Shown here: positions 1 through 10,252 of the stretch, piece by piece
Layout of the letters: each line of letters opens with the position of its first letter
Position numbering within the stretch: position 1 is the stretch's first letter
NCBI GenBank assembly: GCA_027493945.1
Contig: JAOSJU010000001.1
Location: 2,356,001 to 2,420,000 of the forward strand
Reading direction: 5' to 3'
From: Burkholderiaceae bacterium
GTDB lineage: Bacteria; Pseudomonadota; Gammaproteobacteria; Burkholderiales; Burkholderiaceae_E
Length of the DNA stretch: 64,000 nucleotides
The notes under the pieces: generated by a model
The model's database searches: none
What the model was told of the DNA's origin: nothing
What the model saw: only the letters and a program-made list of their open reading frames with translations
Position numbers and translations under genes: made by a program

Positions 1-89
1 TCTGCGCGGCGCGCGGCATCCGCGATCAGCAGCGCTGCGAGCAGGATCGCGAGCCAACCGACTGGGGCCGGCAGGCCCTCTACGGGCAT
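1..89 (-). CDS. Partial N-terminus of a possible membrane protein
   Basis: Reading leftwards from an ATG at 89, the frame is open to the window edge and gives about 29 residues: a short polar start (MPVEGLPAP) and then a hydrophobic stretch rich in Leu, Ala and Ile. It starts 16 bases after the stop of the PdxA-like gene, on the same strand, so it would be the next gene of that operon. PdxA2-type genes often lie beside TctB/TctA or TRAP transporter genes, and a small membrane subunit would fit, but the visible part is too short to assign a family. Confidence 0.3.
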   Translation of the reverse strand, partial: MPVEGLPAPVGWLAILLAALLIADAARRA

Positions 90-105
90 GTGGGTGCCTG
101 CTTCG

Positions 106-1140
106 TCAATCAGGGCGCGAGGCGGCCGCGCTGAGCGCGTCGGCCTGGCGAATGGCGGCCACGAGGCTGCGCGCGCTGGCCAGCCCGCGTCCGTCGGGTC
201 CGGGGCGGCCGGCGAGATCGAAGGCGGTACCGTGGTCGGGACTGGTGCGCACGAAGGGCAGGCCGAGCGTGACGTTGACGCCGTCGTCGATGCCCAGGTA
301 CTTCACCGGGATCAGCCCCTGGTCGTGGTACATCGCGACCACGACGTCGAAGTCGCGCAGGCCTCGGGCCCGCATGAACACGGTGTCCGGCGGGAAGGGG
401 CCGCTTGCTTCGATGCCCAGCTCGCGCGCCGCGGCGATCGCCGGTGCAATCGTCTCGATCTCTTCGCGCCCGAACATTCCGCCTTCGCCCGCGTGCGGAT
501 TGACCCCGGCCACCGCGATCCGCGGGCGTTCGATGCCGGCCCGCTGCAGAGCGGTGTGAGTGATGACTATCGTCCGAAGCACGTTGTCGCGCGTCACCCG
601 GTCGAGCGCCTCGCGTAGCGACAGATGGATCGAGACGAGCACGGTGCGCAGTTCGGGGTTCGCCAGCATCATCCGCACGTCGACGCCGCCGGCCAGTTCG
701 GCCAGTAGCTCGGTGTGACCCGGAAAGCGGTGCCCGGCCGCATGCATGGCCTCCTTCGCGATCGGCGCGGTGACGATCGCTCGCACGTCGCCGCGCAGGG
801 CCAGCCCTGCGGCGTGGACGATGAAGCGCCAGGCGGCATCGCCGGCGCGGGCGTCGATGCGCCCGACCGGGAGGTCGGCGGGCAGCTGGACGACTGAATC
901 GACCTGCGCCGGCATCGGGAGGCCCAGGCGCGCGGCTTCGCGCGCGAGCAGCGCAGCATCGCCGACCACGCGCAGCGGCATCGCGAGCGAGCGGTCGGCA
1001 CAGGCCGCGAGCACGATCTCGGGGCCGATGCCGCACGCGTCGCCGATGGTGATCGCGATCGGCCGCCGATCGCGGCGCGGGGCGTCGGCGGTGTTGCCAC
1101 GAGCGGTTCTGTCCTGCATCCGGACCTCGTCGTCAGGCAC
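106..1140 (-). CDS. pdxA2: 4-hydroxythreonine-4-phosphate dehydrogenase family protein (PdxA/PdxA2-like)
   Basis: Family members are cytoplasmic, metal- and NAD(P)-dependent dehydrogenases that oxidise and decarboxylate 4-hydroxy-threonine phosphate or related sugar-acid phosphates. The 344-residue length is normal for the family. Landmarks are the N-terminal GDACGIGPEI, the metal-ligand region GHTELLAELAG, a second His in VSIHLSLREAL and the third in MYHDQGLIPVKYLG, followed by the usual TSPDHGTAFDLAG end. The gene overlaps the end of the IclR gene by 8 bases, so the two are co-transcribed. True PdxA of vitamin B6 synthesis is usually beside ksgA or surA. Here the neighbours are an IclR regulator and catabolic dehydrogenases, so I infer the PdxA2 branch (four-carbon sugar-acid breakdown) rather than pyridoxine synthesis. 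Confidence 0.82.
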   Translation of the reverse strand: MPDDEVRMQDRTARGNTADAPRRDRRPIAITIGDACGIGPEIVLAACADRSLAMPLRVVGDAALLAREAARLGLPMPAQVDSVVQLPADLPVGRIDARAGDAAWRFIVHAAGLALRGDVRAIVTAPIAKEAMHAAGHRFPGHTELLAELAGGVDVRMMLANPELRTVLVSIHLSLREALDRVTRDNVLRTIVITHTALQRAGIERPRIAVAGVNPHAGEGGMFGREEIETIAPAIAAARELGIEASGPFPPDTVFMRARGLRDFDVVVAMYHDQGLIPVKYLGIDDGVNVTLGLPFVRTSPDHGTAFDLAGRPGPDGRGLASARSLVAAIRQADALSAAASRPD

Positions 1141-1933
1141 CGAGTCGCTGCGATACGCGGGCGGCCAGCTCGCGGATCGCGGCTACGACTTCGTCGCGGC
1201 GGCGCGCGCCGGTCGAGGCCTTGATCAGGCTGACCGCGACCGCGGCCACCGCCTCGCTGCGGCCGGCGGCGAAGACCGGCGCGCCGAAACAGTGCATGCC
1301 CTCGGCGGTTTCCTCGTCGTCGACCGCGTAGCCCTGCGCGCGGAACTCCGCGAGCTGGCGCAACAGCGCGGACACGCTGCCGACGCCGTGCCGCGTGAGC
1401 CGCGGCAGCGCAACGCCGCCGAACAACTCGCGGACGCGCTCGGCCGGCAGCGTCGCCAGCATCGCCTTGCCCGACGAAGTGCAACTGGCCGGAAAACGGC
1501 CGCCGACGCGAAAGTTCACCGCCAGCGCCCGGGTGCCCGGCCGGCACGAAAGATAGAGTACCTCGGCGCCGTCGAGCACCGCGAGCATGATCGCCTCCTC
1601 ACGCAGCGCGGGAAGCCCGGCGGCGGCAGCGTCGAAGGCCGCGACCACGCCCGATTGCTGGCCGAAGGCGCCGGCCCATTGCACCGGCTTCGGACCGAGC
1701 GCGTAGCGTATCCCGCGCTCGTTGCGCGTGGCCAGCCCGAGCGCGGCCAGCGTGTTCAGCAGTCCGTGCAGGCTGCTCTTGGGCAGGCCCAGCGCCTTCG
1801 ACAGTTCGGCCAGCGGCTGCGGCCTGCGCAACCCGGCGAGGTGGTCCACCAGGCGCACGGCGCGCTCGACCGCCGGTACCAGCGGGGGCGCCGGCGCGGA
1901 GCGTTCCGGTGCGCAGGGGGATCGGGTTGACAT
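1133..1933 (-). CDS. IclR family transcriptional regulator
   Basis: A 266-residue DNA-binding regulator. The N-terminal winged helix lies at about residues 20-85 (PLAELSKALGLPKSSLHGLL), followed by the IclR effector-binding domain, with the family signature around SCTSSGKAMLATLP and a C-terminal SEAVAAVAVS segment. I chose the ATG at 1933 because it gives the usual family length; an in-frame ATG at 2008 would run through the operator and add an unconserved tail. It diverges from the methylmalonate-semialdehyde dehydrogenase gene and is followed by the PdxA-like gene. A compound dyad in the 95-base divergent spacer (1958-1993) is its likely operator, so it probably controls both directions and itself. 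Confidence 0.88.
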   Translation of the reverse strand: MSTRSPCAPERSAPAPPLVPAVERAVRLVDHLAGLRRPQPLAELSKALGLPKSSLHGLLNTLAALGLATRNERGIRYALGPKPVQWAGAFGQQSGVVAAFDAAAAGLPALREEAIMLAVLDGAEVLYLSCRPGTRALAVNFRVGGRFPASCTSSGKAMLATLPAERVRELFGGVALPRLTRHGVGSVSALLRQLAEFRAQGYAVDDEETAEGMHCFGAPVFAAGRSEAVAAVAVSLIKASTGARRRDEVVAAIRELAARVSQRLGA

Positions 1934-1957
1934 CGCGGCGTCGTGGGCTACACTCGT

Positions 1958-1993
1958 GTTCCTGCTGATGAACAAGCGTTCAGCAGGTTGAAC
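1958..1993. promoter_or_regulatory. Compound dyad operator between iclR and mmsA
   Basis: Two 16-bp dyads, GTTCCTGCTGATGAAC (1958-1973) and GTTCAGCAGGTTGAAC (1978-1993), are each bounded by GTTC and GAAC, with centres exactly 20 bp apart, about two helical turns. The inner halves CCTGCTGA (1961-1968) and TCAGCAGG (1980-1987) are perfect inverted copies of each other, so the whole 36 bp is also an approximate dyad. It lies between the two divergent start codons. IclR proteins bind such paired palindromes as tetramers; the link to this IclR protein is an inference. Confidence 0.7.
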
Positions 1994-2028
1994 AGACTCA
2001 TTGTCCATCAGGAATGCAGGAGGCGCAA

Positions 2029-3585
<1,557 letters not shown>

Positions 3586-3590
3586 GCTCC

Positions 3591-4130
3591 GCGAAGGCAG
3601 GCATGGCGCGGCCGCCGAGGCGCCAGCGCAGCGCGCCCGGCGCGGGGCCGCAGTCGGGGCCATGCGGCCCGGGCGGGCGCAGCGCGTACGGCGGTTGCGT
3701 GCGCAGCGGGTCCGGCCGCGGCCGCGGCCGCGGCCCGGGCGCGCAGCGCGGTTGCGGCCCAGGCGGCGCCGGCCCGGCCCGCGGGGCGCGCGAAGGCGCT
3801 GTCCTACGGAAACGCTTGGTCGCGCGGACGCGAAGCCCGGACCGTCGGCCCCAACTCGGTCCCCCTTCGGGGGCCCTCAGACAGGGGCCGACTCGCGCTT
3901 CGCGCGTCCGGTCTTCGCTGCGCTCCCGCGCCAGCGCCTACGCGCGCCCCGCGGGCCGGGCCGGCGCCGCCTGGGCCGCAACCGCGCTGCGCGCCCGGGC
4001 CGCGGCCGGACCCGCTGCGCACGCCACCGCCGTACGCGCTGCGCCCGCCCGGGCCGCATGGCCCCGACTGCGGCCCTGCGCCGGGCGCGCCGCGCTGGCG
4101 CCTCGGCGGCCGCGCCATGCCTGCCTTCGC
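3591..4130. repeat. 540-bp nested inverted repeat (element 1)
   Basis: The 660-base gap between mmsA and the SMR gene is mostly one foldback. The left arm (3591-3801) matches the reverse complement of the right arm (3932-4130) with four mismatches over 199 bases by hand count. The only length change is 12 extra bases in the left arm, a duplication within a CCGCGG-rich run near 3715-3732. The 130-base spacer also folds: GTCGGCCCC (3844-3852) pairs with GGGGCCGAC near 3884-3892, and a CCCCC-TTC-GGGGG hairpin lies inside it. Long open frames cross both strands, but they are low-complexity Arg/Ala/Gly/Pro products of extreme GC and I do not call them genes. No transposase or target duplication was seen. 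The remaining bases, 4131-4245, show nothing beyond the leader of the next gene. Confidence 0.9.
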
Positions 4131-4245
4131 TCCGCTGGGATCAGGGAGTGCGAGCAGCATGCCGGTGTCGGCGCGAGAATCGGGCATGCGGACGATGGCT
4201 GGTGTGGCGCGCGCTGCGCGCAACCGGTCCATGGGGGAGCGGACG

Positions 4246-4587
4246 ATGAGCTTGTCGGTGGGTCAGGCCTGGGCGGTGCTGTTGGTGGCGGGGCTGTTCG
4301 AGATCGTCTGGGCGCTGGGGTTGAAGTACAGCGACGGGTTCTCGAAGCTGGGGCCGTCGGTGGTGGTGGTCGTGGCGGCGGCGGTGAGCTTCTGGCTGCT
4401 GGCGCTGGCGATGCGTTCGCTGCCGGTGGGCACCGCGTATGCGGTGTGGACCGGCATTGGCGCGGCGGGCACCGCGCTGCTGGGAATCGCGTTGCTCGGC
4501 GAATCGGCGAGCCTGGTGCGGCTGGGCTGCATCGCGCTGATCGTGCTGGGCGTGTTGGGGTTGAAGTTCGCCGGCGACGCATCGTGA
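4246..4587 (+). CDS. sugE: SugE/Gdx-type small multidrug resistance exporter
   Basis: A 113-residue inner-membrane protein with four predicted membrane helices, typical of small multidrug resistance (SMR) transporters that work as dual-topology dimers. The membrane Glu is visible in [17 protein letters not shown], and the [14 protein letters not shown] helix is characteristic. The [15 protein letters not shown] context matches the SugE/Gdx branch, known for guanidinium/proton exchange, rather than the broad EmrE branch. I chose the ATG at 4246 because GGGGGAG lies just upstream and it begins where homology begins; upstream in-frame starts fall inside the inverted repeat. No guanidine riboswitch was recognised upstream. 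It is followed 34 bases later by gabD, so the two may be co-transcribed. Confidence 0.86.
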   Translation: MSLSVGQAWAVLLVAGLFEIVWALGLKYSDGFSKLGPSVVVVVAAAVSFWLLALAMRSLPVGTAYAVWTGIGAAGTALLGIALLGESASLVRLGCIALIVLGVLGLKFAGDAS

Positions 4588-4621
4588 TGCCGGCGTGTCG
4601 TATTCGAATCGGGAGAAGGTG

Positions 4622-6088
4622 ATGGCGCTGCAACTGAAGGACATGCGATTGCTGGCCCACAGGGGCCACATCGACGGCAAGTGGGTCGACGCCGATGGCG
4701 GCGGCCGCTTCGCGGTGACGAACCCGGCCAGCGGCGAGACGGTCGCCGAGGTGGCCGACATGGGCGCGGCCGAGACGCGTCGCGCGATCGAGGCGGCGCA
4801 GCGCGCGCTGCCGGGCTGGCGCGCGAAGCCGGCGAAGGACCGTGCCGCCGTGCTGCGCAAGTGGTACGAGCTGATCCTCGCGCACGCCGAAGATCTGGCG
4901 CTGCTGATGACCACCGAGCAGGGCAAGCCGCTGGCCGAGGCGCGCGGCGAGGTGGCCTATGGCGCGTCGTTCGTCGAGTGGTTCGCCGAGGAAGGGCGGC
5001 GCGCCTACGGCGACGTGATCCCGACGATCGCCGCCGATCGCCGGCTGCTCGCAATCAAGCAGGGCATCGGCGTGTGCGCGTCGATCACGCCGTGGAATTT
5101 CCCGATCGCGATGATCACGCGCAAGGTCGCGCCGGCATTCGCGGCCGGATGCACGGTGGTCGCCAAGCCTGCGGAGGCCACGCCGCTGTCGGCGCTGGCG
5201 CTGATGGTGCTCGCCGAGCAGGCGGGGTTCCCGCCGGGCGTGTTCAACCTCATCGTCGGCAATGGCGACAAGTCGCCGGAGATCGGGCTGGAGATGTGCA
5301 CGAACCCGGTGGTGCGCAAGGTGTCGTTCACCGGATCCACCGAGGTCGGACGCATCCTGCTGCGGCAGTGCGCGGACACGGTGAAGAAGCTGTCGCTCGA
5401 ACTGGGCGGCAACGCGCCGTTCATCGTGTTCGACGACGCCGACCTCGACGCGGCGGTCGAGGGCGCGCTCGCGTCGAAGTACCGCAATGCGGGCCAGACC
5501 TGCGTCTGCGCGAACCGTCTCTATGTGCAGGACGGCGTCTACGACGCATTCGCGAAGAAGCTTGCGGCGCGCGTCGGCCAATTCCGCGTGGGCGCGGGCA
5601 CCGAGGAGGGCGTGACGATCGGCCCGCTGATCGAGCCGGCGGCGATCGCCAAGGTGGAAGAGCACGTGGCCGACGCGCTGGCCAAGGGTGCGAAGCTGAT
5701 GCTCGGCGGCAAGCGGCACGCGCGAGGCGGCCTGTTCTTCGAGCCGACCATCCTCACCGACGTGACCTCGCAGATGCGCGTCGCGCGCGAAGAGACCTTC
5801 GGTCCGGTGGCGCCGCTGTTCCGCTTCCATACCGACGAGAAAGCGATCGCGATGGCCAACGACACCGAGTTCGGGCTCGCGGCGTACTTCTATTCGCGCG
5901 ACATCGGGCGCATCTTCCGCGCCGCCGAAGGCCTCGAATCGGGCATGATCGGGGTGAACACCGGGCTGATCTCCACGGCCGAGGCGCCGTTCGGCGGCGT
6001 CAAGCAGTCGGGCCTCGGTCGCGAGGGGTCGAAGTACGGGATCGACGAATACCTGGAAGTGAAGTACGTGTGCCTCGCGGGACTCTGA
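4622..6088 (+). CDS. gabD: NAD(P)-dependent succinate-semialdehyde dehydrogenase
   Basis: A 488-residue cytoplasmic aldehyde dehydrogenase expected to oxidise succinate semialdehyde or a related omega-aldehyde acid to the diacid. Family motifs in order are the ITPWNFPIAMITRK substrate/cofactor entry, GCTVVAKPAEATPLSA, SFTGSTEVGRILL, the general-base motif LELGGNAPFIVFDDAD, the nucleophile Cys region RNAGQTCVCANR and the C-terminal EAPFGGVKQSGLGREG. The full-length match to GabD is strong, although GabD-like enzymes also take glutarate semialdehyde and other aldehydes. The ATG at 4622 follows GGGAGAAGGTG. It lies in one direction with the alcohol dehydrogenase, GMC and LhgO genes, suggesting an alcohol-to-aldehyde-to-acid sequence. 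Confidence 0.88.
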   Translation: MALQLKDMRLLAHRGHIDGKWVDADGGGRFAVTNPASGETVAEVADMGAAETRRAIEAAQRALPGWRAKPAKDRAAVLRKWYELILAHAEDLALLMTTEQGKPLAEARGEVAYGASFVEWFAEEGRRAYGDVIPTIAADRRLLAIKQGIGVCASITPWNFPIAMITRKVAPAFAAGCTVVAKPAEATPLSALALMVLAEQAGFPPGVFNLIVGNGDKSPEIGLEMCTNPVVRKVSFTGSTEVGRILLRQCADTVKKLSLELGGNAPFIVFDDADLDAAVEGALASKYRNAGQTCVCANRLYVQDGVYDAFAKKLAARVGQFRVGAGTEEGVTIGPLIEPAAIAKVEEHVADALAKGAKLMLGGKRHARGGLFFEPTILTDVTSQMRVAREETFGPVAPLFRFHTDEKAIAMANDTEFGLAAYFYSRDIGRIFRAAEGLESGMIGVNTGLISTAEAPFGGVKQSGLGREGSKYGIDEYLEVKYVCLAGL

Positions 6089-6115
6089 CCCGCGCGGGCG
6101 CAGCGGAGGAGGGCG

Positions 6116-7276
6116 ATGACGAGAACGATGCGCGCCGCGGTGCTGCGCGAGATCGGCTTGCCGGCGCCGTATGCGCAGAGCCGGCCGCTGTCGATCGAGG
6201 AGGTCGCGCTCGAGTCGTCTGGGCGCGGCGAGATCATGGTGCGGATCCGCGCGGCGGGGCTGTGTCATTCCGATCTCTCGGCCATCAACGGCGATCGGCC
6301 GTGGCCGATGCCGATCGTCGTCGGCCATGAGGCGGCCGCCGAAGTGGTCGAGCTCGGCGAGGGGGTCGACGATCTCGCGATCGGCGATCACGTCGCGCTG
6401 ATCTTCCGCCCGAGCTGCGGCACCTGCCCGAGCTGCGCGACAGGGCGGCCTGCGTTGTGCGAACCGGGCGGCGCGTCGAACGCGAGCGGCTCGCTGCTCG
6501 GCGGCTACAAGCGGTTGCGTGCGGTGGCCGGATCCGGCATCGACGGCAAGGCGGGCTCGCCGCTGCATCACCACCTAGGCTGCGCCGCCTTCGCCGAGTA
6601 CGCGACGGTGTCGCGGCGCTCGGCGGTGAAGATCGATCCCGCGTTGCCGTGGGACGAAGCAGCCTTGTTCGGCTGCGCGGTGATCACGGGCGCGGGCGCG
6701 GTACTCAACACGGCCAAGGCCGAGGCGGGCTCGAAGGTGGCGGTGGTGGGCCCGGGCGGCGTCGGCTTCTCGTCGCTGCTGGCGGCACGCGCGATCGGCG
6801 CGCGCGAGATCGTCGCGATCGACATGCTCGAATCGAAGCTCGCGAAGGCGCGCGCGCTGGGCGCCACGCAATGCTTCGACGCGGCCGACCCGGAGGTGGT
6901 CGCGAAGGTGAAGGAGGCCACCGGCGGTGGCGTCGATTACGCGTTCGAGATGGCCGGCAGCGTCGGCGCACTCGAGCTCGCCTACCGCGTCACCGCTCGC
7001 GGCGGGACGACGGTCACTGCGGGGCTGCCGAATCCGCAGGCGGTGTGGCCGCTGCAGGCGGTGTCGCTGATCGCCGAGGAGCGCACGATCAAGGGCAGCT
7101 ACGTCGGCTCGTGCGTGCCTTCGCGCGACATTCCTCGCTTCATCGCGATGTATCGCCGTGGCTCGCTGCCGGTGAACGAACTGCTGTCCGAGCGCATCGG
7201 GCTCGACGAGATCAATCCGGCGCTCGACCGGCTCGCTCGCGGCGAGTCGATCCGGCAGGTCGTCATGATGGCTTGA
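6116..7276 (+). CDS. Zinc-dependent alcohol dehydrogenase (medium-chain family)
   Basis: A 386-residue zinc alcohol dehydrogenase. The catalytic zinc site is visible as the Cys in AAGLCHSDLS and GHEAAAEVVELGEGV; the structural zinc Cys4 lobe is CGTCPSCATGRPALC; the Rossmann glycines are VVGPGGVGFSSLLAARAIG. The NADPGGT-like end reads as a class-III-type or aryl-alcohol dehydrogenase, but the substrate cannot be assigned. AGCGGAGGAGGGCG just upstream of the ATG supports the start. It follows gabD by 27 bases and precedes the GMC gene, so it probably supplies aldehyde to the neighbouring dehydrogenase. Confidence 0.86.
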   Translation: MTRTMRAAVLREIGLPAPYAQSRPLSIEEVALESSGRGEIMVRIRAAGLCHSDLSAINGDRPWPMPIVVGHEAAAEVVELGEGVDDLAIGDHVALIFRPSCGTCPSCATGRPALCEPGGASNASGSLLGGYKRLRAVAGSGIDGKAGSPLHHHLGCAAFAEYATVSRRSAVKIDPALPWDEAALFGCAVITGAGAVLNTAKAEAGSKVAVVGPGGVGFSSLLAARAIGAREIVAIDMLESKLAKARALGATQCFDAADPEVVAKVKEATGGGVDYAFEMAGSVGALELAYRVTARGGTTVTAGLPNPQAVWPLQAVSLIAEERTIKGSYVGSCVPSRDIPRFIAMYRRGSLPVNELLSERIGLDEINPALDRLARGESIRQVVMMA

Positions 7277-7350
7277 GCGGGGGCTGCGCGGGGCTGCCTG
7301 CCGACGCGCCGGCCCCGCAATCGCGGCGGCGCATTCGCCACGGAGGATGG

Positions 7351-8994
7351 ATGAGCGAGGAACGCTTCGACTACATCGTCGTCGGCGCCGGCACCGCCGG
7401 CTGCCTGCTCGCCAACCGGCTGTCGGCCGACCCTTCGAACCGCGTGCTGTTGCTCGAGGCCGGCGGCGAGGATCGTTATCTGTGGATTCACATCCCGGTC
7501 GGCTACCTGTACTGCATCGGCAATCCGCGCACCGATTGGCTGTTCCGCACGGCCGAGGAGCCTGGCCTCGGAGGTCGGTCGATCGGCTATCCGCGCGGCA
7601 AGGTGCTCGGCGGTTCGTCGTCGATCAACGGGATGATCTACATGCGCGGCCAGCGCGGCGATTACGACGGGTGGGCAGCCGCCGGCAACCCCGGTTGGGG
7701 CTGGGACGAAGTGCTGCCGTACTTCCTGAAGCACGAAGACCATCACGCGCTGGACGCGGGCGGCGCCGACCCGCTGCACGGCCGCGGCGGCGAATGGCGC
7801 GTCGAGCGCGCGCGCGTCACCTGGGAGATCCTCGACGCGTTCCGCGACGCGGCGGCGCAGGTCGGCATTCCGCCGAGCGAGGACTTCAATCGCGGCGACA
7901 ACTTCGGCTGCGGCTATTTCGAGGTGAACCAGAAGCGCGGCGTGCGCTGGAACGCGTCGAAGGCCTTCCTGCGCCCGGTGCGGCATCGTTCGAATCTGAA
8001 GGTGGCGAGCGGCGCCCAAGTCGTCGGGCTGATCCGGCGCACCGACGGCTCGGGGCGGGTCGAGGGGGTAGAATATCGGCTGGGCGGCGCTCACGGCAAA
8101 AGCGAGCGCACACTATGTGATGGAGAAGTCATCCTCGCGGCCGGTGCGATCGGCACGCCGCAGATCCTTCAATGCGCCGGCATCGGCGCAGGCGCGCGGC
8201 TCCGTGAGGCCGGCGTCACCCCGGTGACGGAGTTGTCGGGCGTCGGCGCCAACCTGCAGGATCACCTGCAACTGCGGATGATCTACGAGGTCCGCAACGT
8301 CCGGACGCTGAACCAGCAGGCCAACAGCCTGTTCGGCAAGGCGGGCATCGGGCTGGAATACCTGTTGTTCCGCAGCGGACCGATGTCGATGTCGCCGAGC
8401 CAGCTCGGCGCGTTCGCGCGTTCGCGCGAGGACGAACCGAGCCCCGACCTCGAGTACCACGTTCAGCCGCTGTCGCTCGACCGCTTCGGCGAGCCGCTGC
8501 ACCGGTTCCCGGCCTTCACCGCTTCGGTCTGTCACCTCCGCCCCTCGTCTCGCGGCGAGGTGCACATCACGTCGCCCGATCCGCTCGTGCCGCCGCGCAT
8601 CGCGCCGAACTACCTGCCGACCGATCGCGACCGGAAGGTTGCGGCGCGCGCGCTCGCACTGACGCGCCGCATCGTGGGCGCGGAAGCGTTGCGCCGCTTC
8701 GAGCCGCGGGAAGTGAAGCCCGGCGATGCGTTTCGCACCGAGGAAGAGCTGGCACGCGCTGCCGGCGAGATCGGCACGACGATCTTCCATCCAGTCGGCA
8801 CCTGCAAGATGGGGCCGGCCAGCGATCCGATGGCCGTGGTCGATGCCCGGCTGCGTTGTCACCGGGTGCCGGGCCTGAGGATCGTCGATGCGTCGGTCAT
8901 GCCGACGATCACCTCGGGCAACACCAACTCGCCCACGCTGATGATCGCGGAGAAAGCCGCCGCGATGATCCTCGCCGATCGCCCCCAACGGTAG
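7351..8994 (+). CDS. GMC family FAD oxidoreductase (choline dehydrogenase-like)
   Basis: A 547-residue glucose-methanol-choline (GMC) flavoprotein that oxidises an alcohol. It has the N-terminal FAD dinucleotide fold (YIVVGAGTAGCLLANRLS), the first GMC signature GKVLGGSSSINGMIYMRG, the second signature around GAIGTPQILQCAGIG, the catalytic His region FHPVGTCKMGP and the closing SGNTNSPTLMIAEKAA. These give confident family membership; the natural alcohol is unknown. CGGAGGATGG (7341-7350) places the ribosome site directly before the ATG at 7351. It probably belongs to the gabD-adh operon: the gap from the alcohol dehydrogenase is 74 bases with no clear terminator. Confidence 0.88.
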   Translation: MSEERFDYIVVGAGTAGCLLANRLSADPSNRVLLLEAGGEDRYLWIHIPVGYLYCIGNPRTDWLFRTAEEPGLGGRSIGYPRGKVLGGSSSINGMIYMRGQRGDYDGWAAAGNPGWGWDEVLPYFLKHEDHHALDAGGADPLHGRGGEWRVERARVTWEILDAFRDAAAQVGIPPSEDFNRGDNFGCGYFEVNQKRGVRWNASKAFLRPVRHRSNLKVASGAQVVGLIRRTDGSGRVEGVEYRLGGAHGKSERTLCDGEVILAAGAIGTPQILQCAGIGAGARLREAGVTPVTELSGVGANLQDHLQLRMIYEVRNVRTLNQQANSLFGKAGIGLEYLLFRSGPMSMSPSQLGAFARSREDEPSPDLEYHVQPLSLDRFGEPLHRFPAFTASVCHLRPSSRGEVHITSPDPLVPPRIAPNYLPTDRDRKVAARALALTRRIVGAEALRRFEPREVKPGDAFRTEEELARAAGEIGTTIFHPVGTCKMGPASDPMAVVDARLRCHRVPGLRIVDASVMPTITSGNTNSPTLMIAEKAAAMILADRPQR

Positions 8995-9075
8995 GCGCGA
9001 TGGCCGCCCACGCCTTGCCGGACGCCCGTGGTGTCCGAGATTCACTTTGACGTTCCGACAGTCGGGATCCACGCA

Positions 9076-10188
9076 ATGGAAACGGTGCAGACAGTAGTGA
9101 TCGGGGCCGGCGTCGTCGGACTGGCGATCGCGCGGGAACTCGCGCTCGCGGGGCGCGAGGTCGTGATCCTGGAGCGCGAGAATGCGTTCGGCACCGTCAC
9201 CAGCGCCCGCAATAGCGAGGTGCTGCATGCAGGCATCTATTACGAACCGGGCTCGCTGAAAGCGCGGCTGTGTGTCGAGGGCCGGGGGCAGCTGGTCGAA
9301 TTCTGTCGCGACCATGGGGTTGCGCATCGCATCTGCGGGAAGCTGATCGTGGCCGCCGGCGAGGCCGAAACGGCCGGCCTCGAGCGAATCGAGCGGCGAG
9401 CGCGCGCCGCCGGGGTGGAGAGTCTGCGCTGGCTGGGCAGCGATGAAGCCCGCGCGCTGGAGCCGGCGCTGCGCTGCCACCGGGCCCTGCTCTCGCCCGA
9501 TACCGGCATCGTCGATAGCCACGGGCTGATGCTGGCGCTGCTCGGCGAGGCGGAAGACCACGGCGCCATGCTCGCGCTGCTGGGCGAAGCGGTCGCCGGC
9601 TCGGTGCGCGCGGACGGCTTCCAGCTGGAGGTGAGCGGCGCGGACGGATCGATGCGGCTGGCGTGCCGCGAGCTCGTCAACGCCGCCGGGCTGGGCGCGC
9701 AGCGGCTCGCGTCACGGATCGACGGGCTCGCGCCGGCGCAGGTGCCGCCGCTGTATCTGGCCAAGGGAAACTACTTCTCGCTCGCCGGGCGATCGCCATT
9801 TTCGCGGCTGATCTATCCGGTTCCGAACGAAGCCGGGCTCGGCGTGCACCTGACGCTGGATCTGGGCGGGCAGGCGCGCTTCGGGCCGGATGTCGAATGG
9901 ATCGGCGAAATCGGCTACCACGCCGACCCACACCGCGCGGACGGCTTCTATGCGGAGATCCGCAGTTATTGGTCGGAACTCCCCGACGGGGTGCTGCTGC
10001 CGAGCTATTCGGGAGTCCGCCCGAAGCTGGTCGGGCCCGGCGCGCCGGCAGCCGATTTCAGGATCGACGGCGCTTCGGTGCACCGCGCGCCCGGGCTGGT
10101 CAACCTGTTCGGGATCGAGTCGCCGGGGCTGACCGCCTGCCTGGCGATCGCCGCCCGGGTCCGGCGCGAGCTCGACGCGGTGCGCTGA
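9076..10188 (+). CDS. FAD-dependent oxidoreductase, LhgO/L-2-hydroxyglutarate oxidase-like
   Basis: A 370-residue DAO-fold flavoprotein. It begins with the FAD motif [21 protein letters not shown] and has the LhgO-type segments [19 protein letters not shown] and [13 protein letters not shown], then a C-terminal [10 protein letters not shown] and [15 protein letters not shown]. Family members oxidise L-2-hydroxyglutarate or similar 2-hydroxy acids and pass electrons to quinone. I chose the ATG at 9076, where homology begins; an in-frame upstream start at 9028 adds 16 unconserved residues. It lies 81 bases after the GMC gene on the same strand and fits a hydroxy-acid or dicarboxylate breakdown route ending in central metabolism. 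The exact substrate is inferred. Confidence 0.85.
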   Translation: METVQTVVIGAGVVGLAIARELALAGREVVILERENAFGTVTSARNSEVLHAGIYYEPGSLKARLCVEGRGQLVEFCRDHGVAHRICGKLIVAAGEAETAGLERIERRARAAGVESLRWLGSDEARALEPALRCHRALLSPDTGIVDSHGLMLALLGEAEDHGAMLALLGEAVAGSVRADGFQLEVSGADGSMRLACRELVNAAGLGAQRLASRIDGLAPAQVPPLYLAKGNYFSLAGRSPFSRLIYPVPNEAGLGVHLTLDLGGQARFGPDVEWIGEIGYHADPHRADGFYAEIRSYWSELPDGVLLPSYSGVRPKLVGPGAPAADFRIDGASVHRAPGLVNLFGIESPGLTACLAIAARVRRELDAVR

Positions 10189-10236
10189 TCGCGGCGCGGT
10201 GCAGGCTGGCCGATACCGGTTCGGCGGGTTCGGGGA

Positions 10237-10252
10237 TGTTCCACGTGGAACA
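10237..10252. promoter_or_regulatory. parS: parS site (perfect 16-bp palindrome)
   Basis: TGTTCCACGTGGAACA is a perfect palindrome identical to the Pseudomonas-type ParB-binding parS. It lies in the 242-base gap between the LhgO-like gene and the DUF2892 gene, 5 kb before parAB. Such sites load ParB and mark the chromosome origin region. A GGCGCC hairpin follows at 10260-10281; otherwise I see nothing in this gap. Confidence 0.92.

Noticed and set aside
3662-4232. Open frames on both strands inside element 1
   Set aside because: They arise from the inverted GC-rich arms (the same peptide appears on both strands), have low complexity and no start context.
4131-4245. Possible guanidine riboswitch upstream of the SugE-type exporter
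   Set aside because: No ACGR-type loops or paired helices of guanidine riboswitch classes could be recognised; the upstream DNA is mostly the arm of element 1.
3938-6574. Very long antisense open frame (878 residues) over gabD and adh, and similar long frames opposite mmsA, parB, atpA and the sox genes
   Set aside because: These are Arg/Ala/Gly-rich shadows of GC-rich coding DNA, with no motifs and no ribosome sites; the opposite-strand genes have full family matches.
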